Shown one piece after another: positions 1 to 8,024 of a DNA stretch of 31,523 nt. Both the position numbers and the translations under genes were made by a program. The DNA is taken from positions 1 through 31,523 of the forward strand of contig JAFAEW010000011.1 in assembly GCA_023423835.1 (NCBI GenBank). Direction: 5' to 3'. The notes beneath the pieces were generated by a model, which was given only the letters and a program-made list of their open reading frames with translations, was not told where the DNA came from and did no database searches. Numbering within the stretch: position 1 is the stretch's first letter; the number at the start of each line of letters is the position of its first letter. The stretch is from Bacteroidota bacterium. GTDB taxonomy: Bacteria; Bacteroidota; Bacteroidia; Chitinophagales; Chitinophagaceae.

Positions 1-2
1 GC

Positions 3-113
3 GTGTATACCGTTCAGTTCAGGGCCGATAATACGGCATGTTTTCTTAACTCCCTGATGTCGAAACAGCCGCAAAGAGGTTATTTTGTAGGGGATGGCGG
101 AAATTGCAGATAA
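3..113 (+). CDS. C-terminal end of an unidentified protein (partial, 5' end outside the window)
   Basis: An open frame runs in from the left edge and encodes 36 residues before a TAA at 111-113. I do not recognise the family. The tail has two cysteines, one just before the C-terminus in a Gly-Asp-Gly-Gly-Asn-Cys-Arg ending, which could suggest an exported, disulfide-containing protein. The main support that it is real is a strong terminator on the same strand starting 28 bases after the stop. The start and size of the gene cannot be judged from this window. Confidence 0.45.
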   Translation: MYTVQFRADNTACFLNSLMSKQPQRGYFVGDGGNCR

Positions 114-140
114 AGCAGAAATAAGGAAAACCGAAAGAAA

Positions 141-176
141 AAGGGAAGGGTGCTTATTGCGCTTTTCCTTTTTTTT
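141..176 (+). terminator. Rho-independent terminator upstream of thyA
   Basis: The arms at 141-153 and 159-170 form about 12 consecutive pairs, several of them G-T, around the loop TTATT. A run of eight T follows at 169-176. It lies just after the partial gene ending at 113 and about 65 bases before thyA, so it should separate the two transcripts. Confidence 0.8.
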
Positions 177-241
177 CACCCTGTTTTCCACAGGCGAAAA
201 GGTTAATTTTTTATTGCCTAACCATTTCCTAAATTGCGTGC

Positions 242-1036
242 ATGCAACAATATAAAGATCTGCTTGAACATATTTTAACCACCGGACATCAAAAAGGTGA
301 TCGTACGGGTACCGGCACGCTCAGTTGCTTCGGATACCAGATGCGGTTTGATCTCCAAAAAGGGTTCCCGCTCCTGACCACTAAAAAAATGCATTTAAAA
401 AGCATCATTTATGAATTGCTCTGGTTTTTGAAAGGAGATACAAACACCGGCTATCTGAAAGAGAACGGTGTTTCCATCTGGGATGAATGGGCCGACGAAA
501 ACGGCGAATTAGGGCCGGTTTATGGAAAACAATGGCGAAGCTGGGAAAGTGCCGATGGAAAAGTGACTGATCAAATCTCAGAAGCGATTCAACAAATTAA
601 ACACAATCCCAATAGTCGCAGAATTCTGGTAAGTGCATGGAATGTTGGCGAATTGGGAAAGATGGCTTTGATGCCCTGTCACGTGTTGTTTCAATTTTAC
701 GTGTCAGACGGGAAACTAAGTTGTCAGCTTTACCAGCGCAGCGCGGACGTGTTTTTGGGTGTGCCTTTTAATATTGCCTCTTATGCCCTGCTGACCATGA
801 TGTTTGCCCAGGTTTGCGGTCTTGAACCCGGTGATTTCATTCACAGTTTTGGCGACGTTCACCTGTACAACAACCACTTGGAACAGGCGAAATTGCAACT
901 AAGCCGGGAGCCATATCCGCTGCCTCAAATGAAATTGAATCCGGAAATAAAAGACATTTTCGACTTCAATTTTTCTGATTTTGCAATTCAAGGATATCAG
1001 TTTCATCCTGCCATCAAAGCCCCTGTGGCCGTATAG
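242..1036 (+). CDS. thyA: Thymidylate synthase
   Basis: Makes dTMP from dUMP using methylene-tetrahydrofolate, releasing dihydrofolate; cytosolic homodimer. The protein has 264 residues, the same as E. coli ThyA, and its key residues fall at the same numbers: Arg21 in GDRTGTGT (phosphate binding), Glu58 in YELLWFLKG, and the nucleophile Cys146 in LMPCHVLFQFYV. The following SCQLYQRSADVFLGVPFN block is the dUMP-binding region, although the Cys after QRS in E. coli is Ala here. The ATG at 242 gives the full conserved N-terminus. folA follows 13 bases later, the classical pairing in which DHFR regenerates the folate that ThyA oxidises. I see no convincing -7 box in the short leader. Confidence 0.98.
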   Translation: MQQYKDLLEHILTTGHQKGDRTGTGTLSCFGYQMRFDLQKGFPLLTTKKMHLKSIIYELLWFLKGDTNTGYLKENGVSIWDEWADENGELGPVYGKQWRSWESADGKVTDQISEAIQQIKHNPNSRRILVSAWNVGELGKMALMPCHVLFQFYVSDGKLSCQLYQRSADVFLGVPFNIASYALLTMMFAQVCGLEPGDFIHSFGDVHLYNNHLEQAKLQLSREPYPLPQMKLNPEIKDIFDFNFSDFAIQGYQFHPAIKAPVAV

Positions 1037-1049
1037 ATAAATACCATTT

Positions 1050-1547
1050 ATGACGATCTCATTTGTAGTTGCCGCCTCCGATAATAACGCAATTGGAAAA
1101 AATAACGAATTGCTTTGGCATTTGCCCAACGATCTGAAATTTTTTAAAAACATCACCTGGGCAATGCCATGTGCCATGGGAAGGAGAACCTTTCAGGCTT
1201 TAGGAAATAAACCTCTGAAAGGAAGATTTAATATCATCATCACCCGGAACAAAGATTATAAAGTGGAAGGCGCGGTGGTGGTAAACAGTATCGATGACGC
1301 CATTTTTCTTGCCCAACAGCAGGATTACAATGAGCTGATGATCATTGGAGGAGGCGAGATCTATAAAGCAGCTTTACCGAAAGCCGATAAAATCTACCTT
1401 ACCCGCGTACACGCGGTATTTGAAAATGCGGATACTTTCTTCCCCGATCTCGATCCAAAAAAATGGGAACTATCCGAAAGAAAAGACTATTTCAAAGACG
1501 ACCGGCACGCCTACGACTATTCGTTTGAAACCTGGGAAAGAAAGTAA
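1050..1547 (+). CDS. folA: Dihydrofolate reductase
   Basis: NADPH-dependent reduction of dihydrofolate to tetrahydrofolate. The length of 165 residues is typical. Visible features are the N-terminal strand ISFVVAASDNNAIGKNN, the substrate loop LLWHLPNDLKFFK with the catalytic acid Asp28 (Asp27 in E. coli), the MGRRTF cofactor motif, and IIGGGEIY for the pyrophosphate of NADPH. The segment before MGRRTF reads WAMPCA, which departs from the usual hydrophobic strand but keeps the fold motifs. It is co-transcribed with thyA. Its stop lies 7 bases from the stop of the convergent aminotransferase gene, with no room for a separate terminator. Confidence 0.97.
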   Translation: MTISFVVAASDNNAIGKNNELLWHLPNDLKFFKNITWAMPCAMGRRTFQALGNKPLKGRFNIIITRNKDYKVEGAVVVNSIDDAIFLAQQQDYNELMIIGGGEIYKAALPKADKIYLTRVHAVFENADTFFPDLDPKKWELSERKDYFKDDRHAYDYSFETWERK

Positions 1548-1554
1548 AAGCGTC

Positions 1555-2454
1555 TTAGATTGTCTCCGCCTTTTCCAGCGTCAATTTGCGGTATTGGTTT
1601 GAGATGATTTCCCTTATGTTTGAACCCGAACGGTTTTCAATCATTCTGCCATCGATTTCATTAACCGGTGTCAATTCGCCCATTGTTCCGGTGGTGAAAA
1701 CTTCATCTGCGTTATAGAATTCTGAAAGCGAAAGATCTCTTTCCATTGCTTCTATTCCTGACTGCTTCGCAATTTTTAACACCCATCCCCTCGTAATCCC
1801 GGGAAGGCAGGCCGTAGCAAAGGGTGTAAGTAAAAGGTTTCCTTTCACCATAAAAATATTACAGGCATTCGTTTCAGCCACAAATCCCAGATTGTCGAGC
1901 ATAATAGCATCATCAGCTCCGCAATAATTCGCTTCGATCTTTGCGAGGATATTGTTGAGCAGATTGTTGTGATGGATTTTTGAATCGAGATGCATGGGAG
2001 AATTTCTTCTGATGTGTGAAGTAATCAGTTTGATGCCGGTGGCATTGTCGTAAACAGGTGGTTTATACTCGGCAAGAACGATGAGGCAGGAGCCGTTCTG
2101 ATTTAAGCGCGGATCCATCCCTGAAGTGATCTTTTCGCCTCTCGTTAAAGTAAGACGAATATGCGTATCGCTCACCATTTTGTTGGCGTTCAGGGTTTGG
2201 CGAATCGCCGCTTTTATCATTTCCTTCGAAGGGATATCGGCAAATGCCAGCGTTTTTGCCGATGCCTGTAGTCTTTCAAGGTGCTCATTCAGGGCAAATA
2301 TTTTTCCATCATACACTCTTAATCCTTCCCAGACAGCATCGCCGCCCTGAACTGAACTATCAAAGACCGAAATCTTTGCCTCAGAGCGCTGGTATAGTTT
2401 TCCTCCTATATAGACGATTAAATTATCATTTTCCGGATAGTATTTTTGTTGCAT
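1555..2454 (-). CDS. Class IV aminotransferase (branched-chain aminotransferase-like)
   Basis: Fold-type IV PLP enzyme of 299 residues. The N-terminal block FDSSVQGGDAVWEGLRVYDG, the Lys159 Schiff-base position in LDSKIHHNNLLNNILAK (same number as E. coli IlvE), the ETNACNIF segment and the cofactor-phosphate segment TTGTMGELTPV are all present. It could be the branched-chain aminotransferase of valine, leucine and isoleucine metabolism. However, the VQGGDAVWEGLR and SKIHHNNLLNNILAK signatures match, from memory, the aminotransferase half of plant 'BCAT-like' fusion proteins better than classical IlvE, so the substrate is open. It lies 5 bases downstream of the sulfotransferase-like gene, last in the aroA-aroC run, which implies co-expression. 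Confidence 0.9.
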   Translation of the reverse strand: MQQKYYPENDNLIVYIGGKLYQRSEAKISVFDSSVQGGDAVWEGLRVYDGKIFALNEHLERLQASAKTLAFADIPSKEMIKAAIRQTLNANKMVSDTHIRLTLTRGEKITSGMDPRLNQNGSCLIVLAEYKPPVYDNATGIKLITSHIRRNSPMHLDSKIHHNNLLNNILAKIEANYCGADDAIMLDNLGFVAETNACNIFMVKGNLLLTPFATACLPGITRGWVLKIAKQSGIEAMERDLSLSEFYNADEVFTTGTMGELTPVNEIDGRMIENRSGSNIREIISNQYRKLTLEKAETI

Positions 2455-2459
2455 TGGAA

Positions 2460-3182
2460 TTAAGCTTTTATGGAATGTACAAATAGCTGATCATAATATT
2501 TTTTACTTTCCTCGTAAAGCGGCTGCAGATGCCGGGGTAGCGGCCGTTCGCTCGTGGATTGTTTCTGAAACCCCGTTGACTGATGCACATTTTGATACCA
2601 ATATTTGGCCCAAACGCCATCTTCTTTTTTCGGACCGGCCGGCCAGGATAGCATTTCTTCAAAAAACGGAATTCCGGTTTTACGGCATAATTCTCTTAAA
2701 ACCTTCTCAGGATCTTTTAAGATTTCATTGGAATCGAGTACCACCGGGCGGAGCGCTTTCCCGATTAAATAATTGAAGAGTTCAAACTGCATTTTTATGC
2801 CGATATCCTCCATGATAACATCCGGACGAACCACTGCATAACTGCTGATAATCTGTTTCGGATCACGGATAAAAATGATATTCCTGAAATCTGAAAGAAA
2901 ACTCTTTTCCAGGCCGATAAGATGGTGCGTCATCTGTTTGAAAAACGACACCGTTCGATCATAATTTTTCTCCATCACATCGGTTATCACCTTTTCACCA
3001 TTATTTTCCTGGGAAGCCAAAACCTCTTCTTTGCCCGGATGATCGGCTTGGGTAACTTTAAGGTAATGCGCATAGAGCGGTTCATCAAACACAATTGTAT
3101 CCGGTCTTTGTGCAAAGGAATACATCATCGCTGTTGAAATATTCCGGGGGCTGCTCCATAAACAAATTCTCGTGCTGGTCAT
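2460..3182 (-). CDS. Sulfotransferase-like P-loop protein
   Basis: A 240-residue cytosolic protein with no signal peptide. The N-terminal WSSPRNIST motif at residues 9-17 resembles the PAPS 5'-phosphosulfate loop. IIFIRDPKQIISSY at about residues 102-115, with Arg106 and Ser113/Ser114, resembles the 3'-phosphate motif of sulfotransferases. The middle FDEPLYAHYLK segment is characteristic of a subgroup found alone in bacteria and, to my recollection, fused to a class IV aminotransferase in plants. The acceptor is unknown, and actual sulfotransfer is an inference. The gene sits 46 bases after the HEAT-like gene and 5 bases before the aminotransferase, so the two were probably selected as a unit. 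Confidence 0.8.
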   Translation of the reverse strand: MTSTRICLWSSPRNISTAMMYSFAQRPDTIVFDEPLYAHYLKVTQADHPGKEEVLASQENNGEKVITDVMEKNYDRTVSFFKQMTHHLIGLEKSFLSDFRNIIFIRDPKQIISSYAVVRPDVIMEDIGIKMQFELFNYLIGKALRPVVLDSNEILKDPEKVLRELCRKTGIPFFEEMLSWPAGPKKEDGVWAKYWYQNVHQSTGFQKQSTSERPLPRHLQPLYEESKKYYDQLFVHSIKA

Positions 3183-3228
3183 ATACGTTTCGGCTTTAAA
3201 AATACCAACGAAAAGAACAGAGAAAAAA

Positions 3229-3765
3229 TCATTTATTCTGTTGCATCTTTTCCCAGGTTTTTAAAACAGATTTTGCTCGGCTGATAAAGGCCGGCTTTTC
3301 ATGAACGATTTTATCTTCAATCAGTAATTTCAATTCGGGAATGATGTCAGAATATTGTTTTGAGAGGTCCACCAGGATTGCAATGGCGTATGACCTAATC
3401 GCTACCGGTGATGCCACACTTTCTAAGATTGTAAAACACGCCTGCATTAGACGTCCATGCAATTTTTCAGGGACCTCAACATTCTGTAAAATGCGCAAAC
3501 TATTTCTAATAACCGCCGGATGCACATCGTTCCTGAATAGCAGTTTAACCAGCCGATTCAAATACGGCTTTACCAGTTCCGGATGGGCGTCGGCAACAAA
3601 ACTGACGCACCACGCAGCCCGTTGCGACAAGCGATATTCGGGTGAAAGAAAGCAGTTCATAAGTTCGGCGAAAGTTTCACTTCCTGATGCCGCCTTGTTT
3701 GCGATGGCAATAGCAGCTTCCTTTTGAAATCGTTGTTCGGGTAAAAGTTTTTCGCGGATATCCAT
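3229..3765 (-). CDS. HEAT-like helical repeat protein of unknown function
   Basis: A 178-residue protein made almost wholly of predicted amphipathic helices in HEAT/ARM-like pairs. Examples are the segments around SQRAAWCVSFVADAHPELV, the one starting VIRNSLRILQNVEVP, and VAIRSYAIAILVDLSKQYSD. It has no signal peptide, membrane segment or catalytic motif, so it is probably a cytosolic protein-binding scaffold. It starts 14 bases after the aroC stop and stays within the aroA-aroC transcript; nothing in the sequence explains its link to aromatic synthesis. The repeat assignment rests on pattern only. Confidence 0.7.
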   Translation of the reverse strand: MDIREKLLPEQRFQKEAAIAIANKAASGSETFAELMNCFLSPEYRLSQRAAWCVSFVADAHPELVKPYLNRLVKLLFRNDVHPAVIRNSLRILQNVEVPEKLHGRLMQACFTILESVASPVAIRSYAIAILVDLSKQYSDIIPELKLLIEDKIVHEKPAFISRAKSVLKTWEKMQQNK

Positions 3766-3779
3766 TATCTTCCTGGAAC

Positions 3780-4769
3780 TTATTTTTTGTTCATTGCCTG
3801 TTTGATCAAAAATAAATCTGCCAATGCTATGGCCGTTGCTGCCTCCAAAACTACGGGAACCCTTAGTGCGATACAGAGGTCGTGCCTTCCTTTTATGGAA
3901 AAGCTTTCCATTTCATTGGTTTCTGTATTCAAACTTTCCTGCAATTTGGGAGTGGAGGAAGTTGGTTTCACAGCCACTCTAAAAACAAGTTCATTCCCAT
4001 TGGTGATTCCTCCCACAATTCCTCCGGAATTATTGGTTTTTGTAGTGCCATGCTGATCAATCAACGCATCGTTGTGCACACTTCCAAACATTTTTGCCGA
4101 ATGAAATCCGCTTCCAAACTCAATCCCTTTGATTGCCGGAATTGCAAACACCAGATGTGCGATCACCGATTCACAACTGTCGAAAAACGGCTCACCCCAA
4201 CCTATTGGTAAATTTCCTGCGCGGCATTCCACCAATCCGCCCACTGAATCTTTCGCATCAATCGCCTTTTGAAGTCCTGCTTCCAAATCCTTTTCTCCAC
4301 CTACCTCCACAATTGAGGCCTCTACACTTACAGGATCAATGATCTTTTTTGCAACAACACCCGCGGCCGTAAGTCCCACCGTCAACCTTCCGCTGAAATG
4401 GCCGCCTCCCCGAAAATCTTCATATCCGTTGTATTTTTGACGGGCAACAAAATCGGCATGTCCGGGCCGTGGAATCGCTCTTTGCTTTTCGTAATCCGAC
4501 GAACGGGTATTTTTATTTTCGAATAAGACGGTAAACGGGCTTCCGGTTGTTTTTCCGTTAAACCACCCGCTGATGATTTTCGGAAAATCCTCTTCTTTTC
4601 TTGGAGTTGTTCCTTTTTGAATTCCGCCCTGCCGTCTTTTAAGGTCAATGGCAAAATCATTCTCGCTCAATTCGATTCCGGGCGGACAGCCATCGATGGT
4701 AATTCCGACAAACGGTCCGTGCGATTCACCGAAAATAGAGACCCTGAAAACTCTTCCAAAACTGTTCAT
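3780..4769 (-). CDS. aroC: Chorismate synthase
   Basis: Last step of the shikimate pathway: EPSP to chorismate, using reduced FMN. Conserved features are FRVSIFGESHG near the N-terminus, RPGHADF, the GGGHFSGR loop, the GGI-GGI-NG region and KPTSS close to the end, followed by KGRHD. At 329 residues it is shorter than the usual 350-360. The missing residues fall in the middle, after GVVAKK, where E. coli has a longer insertion; both ends are intact, so this looks like a natural short form and not a truncation. It begins 21 bases after aroA, consistent with a shared transcript. Confidence 0.96.
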   Translation of the reverse strand: MNSFGRVFRVSIFGESHGPFVGITIDGCPPGIELSENDFAIDLKRRQGGIQKGTTPRKEEDFPKIISGWFNGKTTGSPFTVLFENKNTRSSDYEKQRAIPRPGHADFVARQKYNGYEDFRGGGHFSGRLTVGLTAAGVVAKKIIDPVSVEASIVEVGGEKDLEAGLQKAIDAKDSVGGLVECRAGNLPIGWGEPFFDSCESVIAHLVFAIPAIKGIEFGSGFHSAKMFGSVHNDALIDQHGTTKTNNSGGIVGGITNGNELVFRVAVKPTSSTPKLQESLNTETNEMESFSIKGRHDLCIALRVPVVLEAATAIALADLFLIKQAMNKK

Positions 4770-4790
4770 AAAAAGCTATTTCAAACCAAC

Positions 4791-6086
4791 TTAAACTCCG
4801 TCAATTTCCACCCTTGCCCCCGCACTTTTTAGATGCTGCCAAAAATCAGGATATGATTTATTTACGGATTCTGCATTTACAATGGTACTTTCCCCATCGG
4901 CATTCAAAGCAGCTACAGCGCAAGCCATCGCGATACGATGATCGTGATGAGGATCAAAAATACCGGCTTTTAATTTCTTCCCACCCTGAATTTTCATCTC
5001 ATTTTTTGAATAGTCCAATTCTATTTCCACACCCATTTTCGAAAATTCGGATTGCAGACTCAGTCCGCGATCGCTTTCCTTATCTTTCAACCTGTTTAAC
5101 CCTTTGATGATCGAAAGCCCATCACAATGTGCGGCGAGCGCTACCAATGGTGGAAAAAGATCAGGACAATCGGTTGCATCGAAGTAAAACGGCCTCAAAA
5201 CGGACTCTTCCACTTCAATCTGCTGTTGAAAAACCGAGCCTTCGCAACCGGCGTCTTTCAATGCCATTAATATCGACTTGTCTGATTGTTGCGAATAAGG
5301 GTTTAAACCGGAAAGGCTTAACCGCCCGTTGATGGCCGCAGCCACGAGCAGAAAGGACGCGCCACTCCAATCGCCCTCAACTGTATAGTGCACCTGCTGA
5401 TCCTTTCTTAATACAGGTGGGGGAAAAATAAAACGCTTATAGTCGTCATTTTGCGGAAGCGGCAGATGAAATTTCTGAAGGATTGAAAGCGTGAGATCGA
5501 TATAGGGAGTGCTTTTCAGATCATCGACTTCAATTAATTTTCCTTCCGATGCACAGGCTGCGTAAGCCATGAGGAGGCCGGTCAAAAATTGAGAGCCCTT
5601 ACTTCCGTCAATCCGGATATTTGCAGGCCGCAAGGGGCCTTTTATTCTGAAAGGAAGCTGCCCCGCCTGCGATTTAAATTCAACGCCAAGCAAAGGGAAT
5701 ACGCTATCAAAAATCGCATTTTTCCGGGCCAGCAGGCTTCCCTTTCCATGGATGGTTACCTCCGAACCGCTAAGTGCAATCAGAGGCGTAAACATTCGCA
5801 GGCTTAATCCACTTTCCCCGAAATAGATGTTTTCGGGCAAAGGGGTTTGCGCCTTTAAACCGTTGCTTTCGATCAGCAGTTCATCTGCATTTAGTTTTAC
5901 GGTTTTCGCTCCCATTTGCTGAATGATGGCAAGGGCATATAAATCATCCTCGCTTTTTCCGGGATTTGTAATTACAGTATTGCCACCTTTGATCAGCGCG
6001 GCCGCACAGGCACGCTGCATAAAGCTTTTTGAAGGAGGGACTTTCAAATCACCGTTTAATCGGGAAGGTTTTATTTTTACGATCAT
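4791..6086 (-). CDS. aroA: 3-phosphoshikimate 1-carboxyvinyltransferase (EPSP synthase)
   Basis: Joins phosphoenolpyruvate to shikimate-3-phosphate; cytosolic. The 431 residues match the family. The N-terminal PPSKSFMQRACAAAL segment carries the substrate-binding Lys-Ser pair and Arg. GESGLSLRMFTPL corresponds to the PEP-binding loop that usually begins G-N-(A/S)-G-T, here GESGLS. EGDWSGASFLL, the DCPDLFPPLVALAAHCDG region with its catalytic-type Asp, and DHRIAMACAVAAL near the C-terminus are all visible. It is the first gene of the minus-strand run aroA-aroC-HEAT-sulfotransferase-aminotransferase. A weak -7-like TACTTTTA lies in its upstream region on the minus strand. Confidence 0.95.
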   Translation of the reverse strand: MIVKIKPSRLNGDLKVPPSKSFMQRACAAALIKGGNTVITNPGKSEDDLYALAIIQQMGAKTVKLNADELLIESNGLKAQTPLPENIYFGESGLSLRMFTPLIALSGSEVTIHGKGSLLARKNAIFDSVFPLLGVEFKSQAGQLPFRIKGPLRPANIRIDGSKGSQFLTGLLMAYAACASEGKLIEVDDLKSTPYIDLTLSILQKFHLPLPQNDDYKRFIFPPPVLRKDQQVHYTVEGDWSGASFLLVAAAINGRLSLSGLNPYSQQSDKSILMALKDAGCEGSVFQQQIEVEESVLRPFYFDATDCPDLFPPLVALAAHCDGLSIIKGLNRLKDKESDRGLSLQSEFSKMGVEIELDYSKNEMKIQGGKKLKAGIFDPHHDHRIAMACAVAALNADGESTIVNAESVNKSYPDFWQHLKSAGARVEIDGV

Positions 6087-6243
6087 TTTTAGCTGATTGA
6101 TGAATGCAGGTGCTAAAAGTAACGCAAATTATTATCGCTTCCGCCGGCAGCAATTAAACACCACATTAAATGATACGTTGAAAAAATCAGCGGCTCCGGG
6201 ATCTCCGGCCTTCGATAAAGATTTTTTCTTCTGCTTCCTGAAA

Positions 6244-6281
6244 ACAAAAATGGTGATAAATGAGCATTCACTAATCACCAT
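6244..6281 (-). terminator. Rho-independent terminator after the DEAD-box helicase gene
   Basis: The arms ATGGTGAT (6250-6257) and ATCACCAT (6274-6281) are perfect complements, extended inwards by about five more pairs after one mismatch. Read on the minus strand, a T run at 6250-6246 follows the hairpin. It lies about 20 bases past the helicase stop and ahead of aroA, so it isolates the aro transcript. Confidence 0.85.
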
Positions 6282-6302
6282 CTTATCATCTAAGCAAACA
6301 GT

Positions 6303-7970
6303 TTACCTGCTGTTGGCGTCATTCATTCTGATCCTTCGTCCTTTAAAATTTTTGCCGTCAAGTGAACGGATCATCTGGTTGGCTGAACGTCTTTCAATTT
6401 CTATCCAGCTATTCATTTCCTTCATATCTATTTTACCGAGCACTTCTTTCTTTAGGTCACTCATATCGAGGATAAATTGCAGGAAGCTCGCTTTATAAAA
6501 TCCGTCCTTCGTTCCAAGATTTACAAACAACCTTGAATAGTTACCACTTCCATTATTCCGGTAAGATGATCTTTCGCCTGTTCCCGAACGGTCTTGCCTG
6601 CCACTCTTAAGCAGAACGCCATTTTCTTTGCGCTTTTTTTCTTCCCGAAGGTTTAAATCGCCGGCATTCTCATAATATTTGAGAAAGCGATCAAACTCAA
6701 GGGCTGCCACCCGTTGCAAAACTTCTTCCTTCGAAATATCTGCAAATTTCTCTTCTAGCATCGGCAGATAAGTTTGATAATCGCCATGGCTGATGTCTGC
6801 ATCCAGCATTTTATCCATGAAGGAAAAAAACTGTTTTCTGCAAACGTCTTTGCCGGAAGGAATCTCCATCTTGTTGAAGGGAGTGTTCACCATTTTTTCG
6901 ATTTGTCTCAACCGAAACAGTTCGCGACTATGAACAATACTCATACAAATGCCCACCTTTCCGGCTCTTCCGGTACGTCCGCTCCGATGCGTGTACACTT
7001 CTGTATCATCGGGAAGCTCATAATTGATTACGTGCGTAATCCCCTGTACGTCGATTCCCCTTGCTGCCACATCAGTTGCAATCAAAAGCTGAAGCGATTT
7101 GTCCCTGAACTGACTCATCACTTTGTCGCGTTGCGGCTGTGAAAGATCACCATGCAACGCATCGATATCATATCCTTCACGGGTAAGTTTTTCGGCAATC
7201 TCCTGGGCCTCGGCCTTGGTACGGGTAAAGATCAATCCGTAAATGCCGGGGTTGAAATCAATCAGCCTTTTCAACGTTTCATATCGATGCTGAGCCGAAC
7301 ATACGTAATACTGGTGATCAATACTTTTGTTTGTAGTATTGAGTTTTCCAACCGTTATTTCCAGCGGCTGACTCATATACTTGCGGGTAACCTTTCTGAT
7401 TTCAGCCGGCATTGTTGCGCTGAACAACCAGGTACTTTCCCGGGCGGGCGTATTTTGCAGGATAAATTCAATATCCTCCTGAAATCCCATATTCAGCATT
7501 TCGTCGGCCTCGTCCAGAACCACATATTTTATGTCTGAAAGGTTAACGGCCTTTCTTTCGATCAGATCGATCAGACGGCCGGGTGTTGCCACCACAATCT
7601 GAACGCCTTTTTTCAATTCCCTTATCTGCGTTGAGATTGAGGAACCACCATAAACGGCGAGTACGCGTACAGATGGAAGATACTTGCTGAAGTGTTCCAT
7701 TTCATGAACGATCTGGATACACAATTCACGGGTGGGGCAAATTACCAGCGCCTGCGGCTGCTTTTTATCTTTTTCGATCAGTTGTAATAAGGGTAAGCCA
7801 AAAGCGGCGGTTTTTCCGGTTCCGGTCTGAGCAAGACCAATGAGATCTTTTGTGCCCTCAATTAAAACCGGAATAGCTTTTTCCTGGATAGTTGTAGGTT
7901 GAATAAATCCGAGATCATTGACTGCTTTAACCAACTCCTCTTCTAAACCTAATTCTTCGAATGTTGTCAT
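6303..7970 (-). CDS. deaD: DEAD-box ATP-dependent RNA helicase with DbpA-type RNA-binding domain
   Basis: Unwinds structured RNA, probably in ribosome assembly or cold adaptation (family knowledge). It has 555 residues with all core motifs in order: Q motif near residues 4-29, AQTGTGKT at 47-54, PTREL, TPGRLIDL, DEAD near 155, SAT, LIFTRTK, ATDVAARGIDV and HRSGRTGRAG. A linker rich in Arg, Gly, Ser and Asn (about residues 445-480) leads to a C-terminal domain resembling the DbpA/CsdA RNA-binding fold, ending GKNFKGRRIRMNDANSR. The gene has its own perfect -7 box and its own terminator, so it is transcribed alone. The symbol is by family and could equally be csdA. Confidence 0.93.
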   Translation of the reverse strand: MTTFEELGLEEELVKAVNDLGFIQPTTIQEKAIPVLIEGTKDLIGLAQTGTGKTAAFGLPLLQLIEKDKKQPQALVICPTRELCIQIVHEMEHFSKYLPSVRVLAVYGGSSISTQIRELKKGVQIVVATPGRLIDLIERKAVNLSDIKYVVLDEADEMLNMGFQEDIEFILQNTPARESTWLFSATMPAEIRKVTRKYMSQPLEITVGKLNTTNKSIDHQYYVCSAQHRYETLKRLIDFNPGIYGLIFTRTKAEAQEIAEKLTREGYDIDALHGDLSQPQRDKVMSQFRDKSLQLLIATDVAARGIDVQGITHVINYELPDDTEVYTHRSGRTGRAGKVGICMSIVHSRELFRLRQIEKMVNTPFNKMEIPSGKDVCRKQFFSFMDKMLDADISHGDYQTYLPMLEEKFADISKEEVLQRVAALEFDRFLKYYENAGDLNLREEKKRKENGVLLKSGRQDRSGTGERSSYRNNGSGNYSRLFVNLGTKDGFYKASFLQFILDMSDLKKEVLGKIDMKEMNSWIEIERRSANQMIRSLDGKNFKGRRIRMNDANSR

Positions 7971-7992
7971 TTATAAATTTAAAAATTTCGCG

Positions 7993-8000
7993 CAAAGGTA
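7993..8000 (-). promoter_or_regulatory. Bacteroidota-type -7 box for the helicase gene
   Basis: On the minus strand the sequence is TACCTTTG, a perfect match to TAnnTTTG, 22 bases upstream of the ATG at 7970. I find no TTG -33 element at the usual spacing, so the call rests on the -7 match and position. Confidence 0.55.
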
Positions 8001-8024
8001 ACACTATATCAAAAAACGCGAGTA

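Noticed and set aside
1..241. Riboswitch or folate-responsive leader upstream of thyA
   Set aside because: The only strong structure is a terminator hairpin fitting the preceding gene; no THF riboswitch core could be recognised.
899..1177. A minus-strand frame over the thyA-folA junction
   Set aside because: Overlaps two certain genes and shows no family features.
6097..6498. A 133-codon plus-strand frame overlapping the helicase end
   Set aside because: Runs through the helicase terminator hairpin and antisense to its RNA-binding domain; not coding-like.
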